Origin: Saccharofermentans sp.
GTDB lineage: Bacteria; Bacillota; Clostridia; Saccharofermentanales; Saccharofermentanaceae
Length of the DNA: 55,490 bases
Reading direction: 5' to 3'
NCBI GenBank assembly: GCA_024691325.1
Contig: JAILNR010000053.1
Location: 1-55,490, forward strand
The notes beneath the pieces are model-generated. The model saw nothing but the letters and a program-made list of their open reading frames with translations, made no database searches and was not told where the DNA came from. A program made the position numbers and the translations under genes. How positions within the stretch are numbered: position 1 is the first letter of the stretch; each line of letters opens with the position of its first letter. Positions 46,645-54,881 of the stretch are shown one piece after another.

Positions 46645-47529
46645 ATGATTTACGACGAGAAAATGCATTACGATCTGGTTTTTAACGAGATTCAAACTGT
46701 CGGGTATTCATCAGGTTTCTCTGCTGAATACGAGCGCAAAAAGCAGGAGCAGGCTTATGCTGTATCAAACGGCAAGCCTATGTTTATCATTAACAACTTT
46801 AAAGAATTAGGACTTTCGTGCCTGCTTATCGCCATTGCTTTTGTTATCGGCATCGCGTGCCATTTTATCCTTCCCTGTGGAAAGGCCGTAATATTCCATA
46901 TGGTTGCAGCCGCCGCTTTCATTATCGCGGGACTCGTGACGATCAAGAGCAACACGAAGTACACCCACCTTGCCTTTAAAGATCCGCTTCACGACAATGT
47001 ATGCGGCGCATTACTGCTTGCTGAGGCAGCCGCAACTTTAGTCATGTGGTTTAATCTTCCTTTTAAGACGGATTGGGAGTGCAACTTCTTCATAGGAGGA
47101 ACCTGGTTCATCACAGTAGGAATGGTCATTCTTGCCGGAATGGTGATAAACATAACCAAGAAGAACAGACTTTATACAAGAAGCGTGAATGCTACCTGCA
47201 TCGGATACGTCAGGAAAAAGACCGTATCAACAGATAAAGATGGCCACACGCGTATCCGCTGGTACAACTCTCCCGTATTCAGATACAATGCCGGCGGAAG
47301 CGAGATCATAGCGTTCTACGATACACTCTCGAGGGGCATCGACTCAAGGGTTCCCATGGGTCCCCACACGATCGACATCAACGAGGAGCAGCCGGGCGCA
47401 ATCTATAATCCACACGAAAAGAGATTTGTGGGAGCTCTCATCGGCGGGCTTATTCTACTTGCAATCGGATGCTTCCTTATTGCCGCAGTTGTTAATGGAC
47501 ATGTACACGGTTCAGGCATATCATATTGA
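46645..47529 (+). CDS. Membrane protein with DUF3592-like C-terminus
   Basis: 294 residues, with two pairs of helices (about 55-105 and 112-175), then a soluble beta segment (NATCIGYVRKKTVSTDKDGH, SPVFRYNAGG) and a last helix at 260-283. The soluble portion resembles DUF3592-type proteins, but weakly. Start follows GAGGGGTACAGGAA. The ligase ATG starts one base after its stop. Confidence 0.65.
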   Translation: MIYDEKMHYDLVFNEIQTVGYSSGFSAEYERKKQEQAYAVSNGKPMFIINNFKELGLSCLLIAIAFVIGIACHFILPCGKAVIFHMVAAAAFIIAGLVTIKSNTKYTHLAFKDPLHDNVCGALLLAEAAATLVMWFNLPFKTDWECNFFIGGTWFITVGMVILAGMVINITKKNRLYTRSVNATCIGYVRKKTVSTDKDGHTRIRWYNSPVFRYNAGGSEIIAFYDTLSRGIDSRVPMGPHTIDINEEQPGAIYNPHEKRFVGALIGGLILLAIGCFLIAAVVNGHVHGSGISY

Positions 47530-47530
47530 T

Positions 47531-49246
47531 ATGAATTACAAACCTGAATATTACGACAGCGTTAAAGAACTTATCCTTGCAACATCTGAGATTTACAAGA
47601 ACGACGTAGCTTTCAGAGTAAAGATCAAGCCCGGGAAGAATCCCGAGTACAAGGACTACACCTATTCCGACTTCATCGAGAATGTGAACGCGGCCGGCAC
47701 CGCTTACTATGCGAGTGGATTTAAAGGCGGAAGAATAGCCATCATCGGACGCAACCAGTACCACTGGATCGTTGCCCATCTCGCTTGCCTGTTCGGAGGT
47801 ATCGTATCGGTCCCTATCGATAAGGAACTCCCCCTAGGTGAGATGGAAGATTCACTTGTCCGCGCGGGTGTGGATGCTGTCGTCTTTGATTCCAAGTATA
47901 AAGAGCAGATAGAACAGATCAAAGCTAACGGCAAGACGAAGATCCACGAGTATATTCTTATGAACGAACAATCAGATGAATACCGCTCGGTAGAAGATCT
48001 TATAAGCGAAGGACGCGCACTTATCGCGAACGGCGACCATGAATTCATCGACTTTAAACCCGAAGGCGAATCAATGGCTATCCTGCTTTTCACTTCGGGT
48101 ACAACTTCGAAGTCAAAGGCAGTCATGCTCTCAAACAAGGGCATAGCCAGCAACGTGGCCGACCTTCTCGTGTTTGAGGTGTTTGACGAGCACTCGACTA
48201 ACATCGCGTTTCTGCCGCTCCACCACATATTGGGTTCCACGGGAATGCTTTTCGCGATTGCGGATGGAATGAGGACTGTGTTCTCTGACGGTATCCGTTA
48301 TATCAAGCAGAACCTCACCGAGTACGGTGTTACATTCTTCCTCGGTGTGCCCGCGCTTATCGACAAGATGTACGAGTCGGTCGAGAAGGGCATCGAGAAG
48401 CAGGGCAAGACGAAGACAGTCGAGCGTGCCAAGAAGCTCGCCAACTTCCTTTTGTTCTTCCACATAGATATCCGCCGCAAGCTGTTCAAGGACATCATCG
48501 CGCAGATGGGCGGACAGCTTAAGTACATCATCTCCGGCGGTGCGCCTTTGTCTGCACATGTTTCCAAGGGCTTCACGGATCTTGGTATCGAGATATACCA
48601 GGGTTACGGTCTTACAGAGACATCACCCGTTCTTGCCGCAGAGAACAAGGGACATATACGTGCAGGCTCCATCGGCCGCCCGCTCCCTGCCGTGCAGATC
48701 GACTTCAAAGACAAGGACGAAGACGGTATGGGCGAGCTTTGTGCAAAGGCACCGAATGTCATGCTTGGCTACTATAACAACGAGGAGCTGACGAATGAAG
48801 TCATTGTGGACGGCTGGTTCCACACGGGTGACTTAGGTTACATGGATAAGGACGGCTACATCTTCCTGACGGGAAGAAAGAAGGACATGATCGTTCTTAA
48901 GAACGGTAAGAAAGCTTTCCCGGAGGAGATAGAGATACTTCTTAACAAGATACCGGGCGTACTCGATTCTTTCGTCTTTGGTGAGCCTATCGACGGCGAC
49001 TGGACTGATCTTCGTATCGCGGTTCAGGTGCAGTATTCGAAGAAGGAACTTGAAGAGACTCACGGCGAGCTTACTGACGATAAGATACGCGAGATCATCT
49101 GGGAGCAGATCAAGGAAGTCAATCAGACGATTCCGCACTACAAGAGAGTCACGGACCTCTACCTCACGGAAGAGCCGTTCATCAAGACCACATCTCTTAA
49201 GATCAAGCGTAAGGAACAGATTAAGAAAGTTTTGGGCGAGGTTTAA
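47531..49246 (+). CDS. AMP-forming long-chain fatty acid-CoA ligase-like enzyme
   Basis: 571 residues. The adenylation loop LLFTSGTTSKSKAVML (near residue 190) lacks the usual Gly-Pro but keeps the Lys; YGLTETSPV, WFHTGDLGYMDKDGYIFLTGRKKD and the C-terminal SLKIKRKEQ Lys are standard. It activates a carboxylic acid, probably fatty, to acyl-CoA. Start at 47531 lies one base past the upstream stop with only a weak ribosome-binding site, so coupling is likely. The terminator overlaps its stop codon. Confidence 0.92.
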   Translation: MNYKPEYYDSVKELILATSEIYKNDVAFRVKIKPGKNPEYKDYTYSDFIENVNAAGTAYYASGFKGGRIAIIGRNQYHWIVAHLACLFGGIVSVPIDKELPLGEMEDSLVRAGVDAVVFDSKYKEQIEQIKANGKTKIHEYILMNEQSDEYRSVEDLISEGRALIANGDHEFIDFKPEGESMAILLFTSGTTSKSKAVMLSNKGIASNVADLLVFEVFDEHSTNIAFLPLHHILGSTGMLFAIADGMRTVFSDGIRYIKQNLTEYGVTFFLGVPALIDKMYESVEKGIEKQGKTKTVERAKKLANFLLFFHIDIRRKLFKDIIAQMGGQLKYIISGGAPLSAHVSKGFTDLGIEIYQGYGLTETSPVLAAENKGHIRAGSIGRPLPAVQIDFKDKDEDGMGELCAKAPNVMLGYYNNEELTNEVIVDGWFHTGDLGYMDKDGYIFLTGRKKDMIVLKNGKKAFPEEIEILLNKIPGVLDSFVFGEPIDGDWTDLRIAVQVQYSKKELEETHGELTDDKIREIIWEQIKEVNQTIPHYKRVTDLYLTEEPFIKTTSLKIKRKEQIKKVLGEV

Positions 49247-49258
49247 CACCTCGCTTTT
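49236..49258 (+). terminator. Rho-independent terminator of the ligase gene
   Basis: GCGAGGT (49236-49242), five-base loop, ACCTCGC (49248-49254), then TTTT. The stem contains the last codons and the loop part of the TAA stop. Confidence 0.85.
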
Positions 49259-49259
49259 C

Positions 49260-49922
49260 TTATGTCCTGATATGCCTGTCGTCGTTAAGAAGTTCCACTA
49301 TGGGCATCGCGAGGCTTCCCGGATTCTTATCAAATCTTAATACCGTTACGGCGGTAAACCCGAGGTGAACCGTGGCGCACATGAACGGGAACTGCTGATT
49401 AAGAACATGTGCAAGAACAGCCGTCGTCGAGCCGCCGTGACAGAATACCGCGACGGTCTTGGTTGATTCCTCTTTGTTTATATTGCGGTAATACAGACCT
49501 TCGCGCTTGTATCCTAATGACTCAAGCCACTCATCCGCCTGCAGTGCTTTGGCATCCGCATCGATTGTCGCCGTGTTGTCAATAAATTCAGGATGCTCAC
49601 GCCATTCGGGCGAACGAAGATCGGTCCCCTGTGCCATCATGATATCAGCCGTTTGCCACGGGTGACCGCTCTCATACAAAGCTCCTTCCCTGCCATATCT
49701 GATCTCACTCATGAACGGAAGCTCACGCACAGGGCCTTTCCCCGAGGCCTCTTCGAAAATCTGCGCCGTTTGTCTTGCCCGGCCTAAAGGCGAGGTATAT
49801 ACCTCATCTATGCTCTCGCTAAGGAGCCTGCGCGCTGCCTTGCCCGCCTGGATAACACCTTCTGGCGTTAAAATATCTTTCTCGTAATCAGGATCACCAT
49901 GTCTTATAAAGATTATTCTCAT
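49260..49922 (-). CDS. Histidine phosphatase family protein
   Basis: 220 residues. Phosphohistidine motif IIFIRHGDPDY at the N-terminus, second Arg in TSPLGRARQTA, Glu in MSEIRYGRE and the second His in FCHGGSTT. Substrate unknown. The ATG has no ribosome-binding site, and TATAAT at 49934-49929 ends six bases before it, so its message should be leaderless. It shares this promoter region with the divergent small ORF. Confidence 0.92.
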   Translation of the reverse strand: MRIIFIRHGDPDYEKDILTPEGVIQAGKAARRLLSESIDEVYTSPLGRARQTAQIFEEASGKGPVRELPFMSEIRYGREGALYESGHPWQTADIMMAQGTDLRSPEWREHPEFIDNTATIDADAKALQADEWLESLGYKREGLYYRNINKEESTKTVAVFCHGGSTTAVLAHVLNQQFPFMCATVHLGFTAVTVLRFDKNPGSLAMPIVELLNDDRHIRT

Positions 49923-49928
49923 GTTATT

Positions 49929-49938
49929 ATTATAGAAT
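49929..49938. promoter_or_regulatory. Back-to-back -10 boxes of two leaderless genes
   Basis: TATAAT on the minus strand (49934-49929) and TAGAAT on the plus strand (49933-49938) overlap. Each lies six bases before an ATG (49922 minus, 49945 plus). Only 22 bases separate the two start codons, so no room remains for ribosome-binding sites. Confidence 0.6.
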
Positions 49939-49944
49939 ATAGAT

Positions 49945-50118
49945 ATGAATAAGAATAATTTTAGCCTTTACTCTTATATGGTTCCCGGATTCCTGTTCCA
50001 GTCTATCATCGTAGGCGGCGGATACGGCACGATCTGCTGGGGCTTCCTTCTCGTCTATGTCATCCCGATGCTGACGCTCGGAACATACAAAATCATTAAA
50101 GCATCGCGCCCTTCTTAA
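49945..50118 (+). CDS. 57-residue small membrane protein, possibly a YkvI-like remnant
   Basis: MNKNNFSLYSYMVPGFLFQ is followed by IIVGGGYGT and a hydrophobic stretch (CWGFLLVYVIPMLTLGTY). FQSIIVGGGYGT resembles the N-terminus of YkvI-like transporters, but the protein stops after about one or two helices instead of ~10, so it may be an internally deleted relic. A -10 box at 49933-49938 fits a leaderless start. Function unknown. Confidence 0.45.
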   Translation: MNKNNFSLYSYMVPGFLFQSIIVGGGYGTICWGFLLVYVIPMLTLGTYKIIKASRPS

Positions 50119-50134
50119 AGTTATAATCAGAGTG

Positions 50135-50356
50135 ATGTTCGGATTTAAGAAGAAAAAACCAATAGACATATACCGGTACAATAAGCAGACCGAAGTGCCC
50201 GCCGTTAAGAGCAGCATCTGCACGGGAGAGAAGACAGCCGGCTTCCTTGAAGTTAACACGGGGAAATACCGCGACATCATGCTTGTTGAAAGTGATGCGG
50301 ATATCGAAGTTTTTAAGAGCGCCTGCGGGGTCGATGAAGTAAAGGAAATATATTAA
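50135..50356 (+). CDS. Small uncharacterised protein with SSICTGE motif
   Basis: 73 residues starting MFGFKKKKPIDIYRYN, with SSICTGEKTAGFLE and KYRDIMLVESDADIEVFK. I recall such small cytoplasmic proteins in Clostridia next to other genes but know no function. A GTG one codon upstream is an alternative start; ribosome-binding signal weak. The next gene starts 13 bases later, so they probably form an operon. Confidence 0.65.
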   Translation: MFGFKKKKPIDIYRYNKQTEVPAVKSSICTGEKTAGFLEVNTGKYRDIMLVESDADIEVFKSACGVDEVKEIY

Positions 50357-50369
50357 TGAGGTGATCAAT

Positions 50370-50771
50370 ATGCTTAAAGATCTGTGTGAGAAATACTATT
50401 TTGAAGGAAACTACAACTGTGCCGAGACTATCATCAGAGCCGGAAACGATTACTATAACTTAGGTCTTCACGACCGCGACATGATCGCGTTCGGAGGGTT
50501 CGGAGCAGGAATACAGACGGGCAACACCTGCGGCGCCGTTCTCGCCGGAGTCTCGATACTATCCATGAAGTACATTGAAGCAAAAGCACATGAGAGTACC
50601 GATATAAAGCCGGTAACAAAGATGCTTATAAAGAAATTCAATCAGAAGTACGGCTCGGTCCTGTGCAAGGATATCAAGGCTCAGTCCTTTAAGCCTGAGA
50701 TAAGATGCAAGAACACGATCGATGTTGCCTGCGACATCCTGGAGGAAGTCATCACGGAATACGGGCAGTAA
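50370..50771 (+). CDS. C_GCAxxG_C_C family redox protein
   Basis: 133 residues. The name-giving pattern is seen as GNYNCAETI, GGFGAGIQTGNTCGAV and later Cys in VLCKD, RCKN and VACDILEE. The conserved Cys set suggests a metal or redox cofactor, but none is proved. Start at 50370 follows GAGGTGATCAAT. Its end overlaps the convergent PanE-like gene by 20 bases. Confidence 0.9.
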   Translation: MLKDLCEKYYFEGNYNCAETIIRAGNDYYNLGLHDRDMIAFGGFGAGIQTGNTCGAVLAGVSILSMKYIEAKAHESTDIKPVTKMLIKKFNQKYGSVLCKDIKAQSFKPEIRCKNTIDVACDILEEVITEYGQ

Positions 50772-51711
50772 TTATTCTGTCCATATTCCCGTAAAACATC
50801 GGCAGTTCCAGGCCGAACTTCTTGCCCTCATCGTACACACAACGGCAGCCGTACAAGATGTCATTAACATCGTAATGCAAGGTCATGATCCTTGAAGTAA
50901 GCTCATTACTTGCGAAAAGCTTCTTCATAGCAATTCCGGCAATACCCGAAGGTATCTTGTAAGGCAATATCTCGTTATTATATTTCTTCAAATCCACACC
51001 CCTGGCACTTACCGTCTTCAGTGTCTCCCTTATGCACTTAACTGCCATGGTCAGAGCTTTTGCATCCGCCATAAGTTCCCTTGCAAGCCGGTTCGGATCA
51101 TCGATATTTCCTTCACGGGCAGCAGTTGATGTGACACCTGCATTTATTGCCATATGGATCCATATCCACTCGAACATGTCATAAGGTATTTCCTGTTTGA
51201 TGTCAGCTGAATCAAGAAGCTTAATTAGCTCATCGTAGTTATGGATCTTTGCTATATCTTTACCCTCAAGCATTATGTGATCGAACAGTACACAATTAAG
51301 TTTCCCATCCTTTTGCATGTTGCCGCCGGCCGTGGGGAATGCGGTAATATACTCATACCCGCCGATTATCTGCTCAACGTCTTTACGGTCATTCCAGAAA
51401 TTGCAAAACAGGATCACCGTCCCCTTAAGATTTCTTTCCCTTAAAGTCTGCAATGCCCCCTCAAGTTTTCCGCATGCAACGCTTATCAGGATAAAGTCGT
51501 ATTCTTCGTTGTCTGAAGCAAGCTTTACAGCGTACTCTCCATCCTTTTCTTCACCCTTCTGATTGTATCTGCCATCCAGAAGGTGTACCGGGACAACAGG
51601 GGGAACCGCTTTACCCTCTCTTACAATATGATATGTATCACAGCCTGCCTGCTGCAAAGCATATGCATATGTTGTTCCTATAACACCCAAACCCAAAACT
51701 GCTACTCTCAT
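50752..51711 (-). CDS. Ketopantoate reductase (PanE/ApbA)-family protein
   Basis: 319 residues. Rossmann motif RVAVLGLGVIGTTYAYALQQAG is at the start, followed by DFILISVACGKLEGAL and the C-terminal helical domain with NEILPYKIPSG. True PanE is one possibility; this family also holds other 2-hydroxyacid enzymes and no pan genes are near. Start at 51711 follows GGGGTAAAA. A TATAAT box is about 50 bases upstream. Confidence 0.85.
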   Translation of the reverse strand: MRVAVLGLGVIGTTYAYALQQAGCDTYHIVREGKAVPPVVPVHLLDGRYNQKGEEKDGEYAVKLASDNEEYDFILISVACGKLEGALQTLRERNLKGTVILFCNFWNDRKDVEQIIGGYEYITAFPTAGGNMQKDGKLNCVLFDHIMLEGKDIAKIHNYDELIKLLDSADIKQEIPYDMFEWIWIHMAINAGVTSTAAREGNIDDPNRLARELMADAKALTMAVKCIRETLKTVSARGVDLKKYNNEILPYKIPSGIAGIAMKKLFASNELTSRIMTLHYDVNDILYGCRCVYDEGKKFGLELPMFYGNMDRIITARIP

Positions 51712-51814
51712 TTTTACCCCTTGCACTATTAGTGATGTCACTTTGATAATCAGATTATAACGGACAGGGAGCCGGACAGTCCTGACTTGTTTCTGAATAA
51801 TCCTTAATTGATTC

Positions 51815-51842
51815 TTACACGATTATCACGGTTTGGTATACT
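51815..51842 (+). promoter_or_regulatory. Promoter of the small lipoprotein gene
   Basis: TTACAC (51815-51820), 16 bases, TATACT (51837-51842) with an extended TGG. Confidence 0.6.
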
Positions 51843-51874
51843 AGTAACAGTTGTGGGAAAGTGGGGATTATTAT

Positions 51875-52351
51875 ATGAAGAAGGCACTCTGTATTTTACT
51901 TACTTCTGCGGTTCTGTTTACATTGTCAGGATGCTCAGTATTTGAACGAATCGACAATGGAGGAAACAGAGAACCGGAACTCGTACATTACCTTCACTCA
52001 GGCGATAATGTAACTCTCAGTTACTTCGATGAGCTTGATTATACAAATATCGAGTATGAAGAAATTGCATGGACCACAAACGACAGATTGGCTGTCGGTC
52101 CCACCGAGCCCTGGTATGCAGGCGTTCTTTACCTAACAGAGGAAGAGGCTGACAGACTTTGGGACGAGTATGAGTGGGAAGAGTGCGAATTCCCTGATAT
52201 AGAACTCTATGATATCGAGGTTCCCCAGACTGATTCGAATGTATGGTGCAGCTCCGAAGACTTCAATGAACACATCGGAAGCCAGGGCATTCAGGTTATA
52301 GATATAGTCTTCGACGGCAGCGTTATCGTATTCTATCTGAAGACATTCTGA
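51875..52351 (+). CDS. Small secreted lipoprotein
   Basis: 158 residues. MKKALCILLTSAVLFTLSGC gives a clear lipobox with Cys at residue 20. The mature chain is acidic and Trp-rich (LWDEYEWEECEF, TEPWYAGVLYLTEEEAD) with no family match known to me. The ATG follows GTGGGG. Function unknown. Confidence 0.75.
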   Translation: MKKALCILLTSAVLFTLSGCSVFERIDNGGNREPELVHYLHSGDNVTLSYFDELDYTNIEYEEIAWTTNDRLAVGPTEPWYAGVLYLTEEEADRLWDEYEWEECEFPDIELYDIEVPQTDSNVWCSSEDFNEHIGSQGIQVIDIVFDGSVIVFYLKTF

Positions 52352-52355
52352 TCAA

Positions 52356-52724
52356 TTATTCAGATAACGAATACCCCTCAGAACTCAATACGCTTAAAGC
52401 ACGCTCATAGTTCTCTTCTTTTACCAGGATATAATCCGTGTTATATGTAGACACGGCGAAAACACCTATCTTATGCTCCGCAAGTATTCCTGTTAATTTG
52501 GATAGAATACCTATCAACGAGAAATCAAGTGTTCCCTGAATACGGAATCCTCTCCATCCGTCTTCACGTTCTATCGTACGTTCCGGCGTATCCTCTGTCC
52601 TGCAAACAAGAGACAGTTCCTCATCTGTCTTCCCAATAAAATAAAACTCCGCGCCTATATCTATATCAGATACTTCTGCCACCTTGCATACAGTCAGTCT
52701 ATACGGAATTTTCTTAAGATCCAT
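52356..52724 (-). CDS. ACT domain protein (ACT_7/CASTOR type)
   Basis: 122 residues forming two ACT-like halves: EFYFIGKTDEELSLVCRTEDTP in the first and FSLIGILSKLTGILAEHKIGVFAVSTYNTDYILV in the second. Such small proteins bind amino acids; the ligand here is unknown. The second ATG (52724) has better spacing from GGGGGA than the first at 52730. Confidence 0.88.
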   Translation of the reverse strand: MDLKKIPYRLTVCKVAEVSDIDIGAEFYFIGKTDEELSLVCRTEDTPERTIEREDGWRGFRIQGTLDFSLIGILSKLTGILAEHKIGVFAVSTYNTDYILVKEENYERALSVLSSEGYSLSE

Positions 52725-52804
52725 CCTCATATCCCCCTTTAACGATGCCCTCAGCCGCTATTATAATATCGTTAGTACATTACTGTGAAGTGAGGAAAAA
52801 CATC

Positions 52805-53218
52805 ATGGGTTTATTTGATCTTGCAGACCTTTTTGCATCGTCGAATGACACATCTTACGGTTACAAAACGCTCAAGAACACCAAGGGATATACAAATGAG
52901 AGCCTTCTTTCTGTTCTTCGAAGTGCAGGCTCCGAATTTGGCGAACCCGAGATGGGATGGATCAGGGCATACGGGAAGGAACGGGAAGTTATCGTCTATA
53001 GTAAAGCTCACAAGACAAACTACATATATGTTGATGCAGATTCAAAGCACGGGAAGATTATTATAAGTATGGCTCCAAAGCCCGGACAGATAGGCGGAGC
53101 CCGTGATCATATGGCTGCAGCAGATGGAGAAGAGGAAGATACAGACTTGGTGTCCAACACGATAGATTGTATGCCGCTCGTTGATACGATAATAGAAGTC
53201 GTAAGCTCCATCCTCTGA
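52805..53218 (+). CDS. Hypothetical soluble protein
   Basis: 137 residues starting MGLFDLADLFASSND. No signal, membrane helix or motif is recognised. Start at 52805 follows GAGG nine bases upstream; further in-frame ATG codons to 52745 lack a site. Function unknown. Confidence 0.6.
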   Translation: MGLFDLADLFASSNDTSYGYKTLKNTKGYTNESLLSVLRSAGSEFGEPEMGWIRAYGKEREVIVYSKAHKTNYIYVDADSKHGKIIISMAPKPGQIGGARDHMAAADGEEEDTDLVSNTIDCMPLVDTIIEVVSSIL

Positions 53219-53287
53219 ATTCTGTTGATATTTAAAGTGGCCGCAATCATAACTCATTACATTTACCTTTTTACTGCCGGTTCATAC

Positions 53288-53944
53288 TCAAAGCGGAAAC
53301 GCCACAAAAGACCGGATCTCCTGCTCAAGGAGGCGGTATACATCAGCGACAAGAAAACCGTCAGCTATCGCGTGATTAAGACGGACCGTCACAGGCATAA
53401 GGAGTCTTCCGTTCTCTTCCCTGTATTTACCCCAATTGATGATCGGCGGGAAATGAAGATAACCGTCCGGAAGCTCAATATTCAGCGAATCATAAGAAAG
53501 CCACGATATATATGAGGCGTCAAACCAGTTCGGATGGTTCGCTGAATCCAGACCATATTCCCTCGTCTTCTTGGCGTCTTCGACATCTTTAAGTGCTGCA
53601 GAGTAGAACTTCTCATAATCCTCATTGTATTCCGTATATACGGGAGTACATGTACCGGTATCCTCATGGAAGACATACTGTATCGGATTGATCACGTCAT
53701 AGCATATCAGTTCATCTGTCTGCCACAGATATCCCATTCTGTAGTCTTCGCGGGAATTAAGGACCTTCGACAGAATATACAGAAAATTGATGTAAAACTT
53801 CGTTCCGGTTCTCTTGGAATACCCGGAAAGGTCAGTCACATCTATTCTCGCCGTCATTGAAGTCGAGCACTTACAGTCTTCTGTAAAGTGACGGAAGACA
53901 CCCTTACGGTAATATGTTTCTTTATCTATAACTTTATAGTTCAT
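53288..53944 (-). CDS. Chloramphenicol acetyltransferase-like protein
   Basis: 218 residues, the usual CAT length. CAT-type landmarks are the N-terminal MNYKVIDKETYYRKGVFRHF, FYINFLYILSKVLNS, FRMGY-like DYRMGYLW, and the catalytic His motif NHAIADG (HxxxDG). The first residue of the usual HH pair is Asn. The true acceptor is not shown; chromosomal CAT-like proteins need not give resistance. It starts inside the end of the upstream membrane gene. Confidence 0.85.
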   Translation of the reverse strand: MNYKVIDKETYYRKGVFRHFTEDCKCSTSMTARIDVTDLSGYSKRTGTKFYINFLYILSKVLNSREDYRMGYLWQTDELICYDVINPIQYVFHEDTGTCTPVYTEYNEDYEKFYSAALKDVEDAKKTREYGLDSANHPNWFDASYISWLSYDSLNIELPDGYLHFPPIINWGKYREENGRLLMPVTVRLNHAIADGFLVADVYRLLEQEIRSFVAFPL

Positions 53945-54686
53945 TTTTCTTTCTCGATCCTGTGAACAGATATATGCAGGAAACAGGATATATGAATCCC
54001 AGCAGAATTCTGGTGGCAGTGGCAAATAAAGCGTAATTATCGCTTTCCATATTGTTGACCGCTCCGACAGTAAGCAGATAAGTTATGATATCAGCCAGGA
54101 TGGTCAGCAGGAAAAAGACCCAATAATAAGGGATGGCTTTCTCTGTCTTTCTGTTCTTATAGAAAACAGACAGGAAAACAACTGTAGTTGCTATGGAGAA
54201 GACCAGACTAACCGCCCCCACATATACGGAAAACCGGGTATACTCTGATGAGTCCACGGAACTGACCATTAACCTGGTCGCTATTATCCGTGCTGCAGGT
54301 CCTAACACCATCAGAACAAGGATTGTGATCAGCACCCCGATAGAGGTTCCATAGGCTCTCCTGGTGTAAAGCCACCTTAACACCGTAACAACCACCAAAA
54401 AAGAAAACGCTGTCAGCCCCAGCAAAATCTTGACGTTCGTGGCACTACCGCTTCTGAAAAAATCCTCATTCAGAACCCCGTCATTATAAAGCTGAGGAAG
54501 AAGCGTATTGATATAACTCGCCAGGGTATTACCCAATCCCAAAACAGCACCTAATCCGAGCAGCTTAAGATTCTTATTCTTACCGGTTAATATCAGGATA
54601 CCGGATACAAGTGTAATCAGACAAAAGAGTGGGAAACTCCACCTGGATATGAAGGTTACTATTTCCAATAACGTCCAAGATGCCAT
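53934..54686 (-). CDS. Multi-helix membrane protein of unknown function
   Basis: 250 residues with about seven hydrophobic segments, starting MASWTLLEIVTFISRWSFPL. No motif recognised. Start follows AAGGAGTATTAGGC. It overlaps the CAT-like gene by 11 bases, so the two are expressed together. Confidence 0.7.
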   Translation of the reverse strand: MASWTLLEIVTFISRWSFPLFCLITLVSGILILTGKNKNLKLLGLGAVLGLGNTLASYINTLLPQLYNDGVLNEDFFRSGSATNVKILLGLTAFSFLVVVTVLRWLYTRRAYGTSIGVLITILVLMVLGPAARIIATRLMVSSVDSSEYTRFSVYVGAVSLVFSIATTVVFLSVFYKNRKTEKAIPYYWVFFLLTILADIITYLLTVGAVNNMESDNYALFATATRILLGFIYPVSCIYLFTGSRKKNEL

Positions 54687-54734
54687 GCCTAATACTCCTT
54701 ATCCATAATGAACTACGTTTAAAGCTATAACTCG

Positions 54735-54743
54735 ATTATATCA
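54735..54743 (-). promoter_or_regulatory. Extended -10 promoter of the membrane/CAT-like operon
   Basis: TGATATAAT (TGn plus TATAAT) on the minus strand, 48 bases before the ATG at 54686; no clear -35. Confidence 0.5.
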
Positions 54744-54881
54744 CTTGATTATGTGAGCACTTTTTCTCCATTGAATGAGATACAATGATAATATCGGAAT
54801 TGCCGCTGAGGTTAACAGGGTTCAACTAACGTTTACTGCAATAGACAGAAGAAAGGGCACCGATTATAGGAGGACTAAGAC

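Noticed and set aside
53288..53944. Acquired chloramphenicol resistance gene
   Set aside because: Divergent sequence, chromosomal operon context, no mobile element signs; resistance cannot be claimed.
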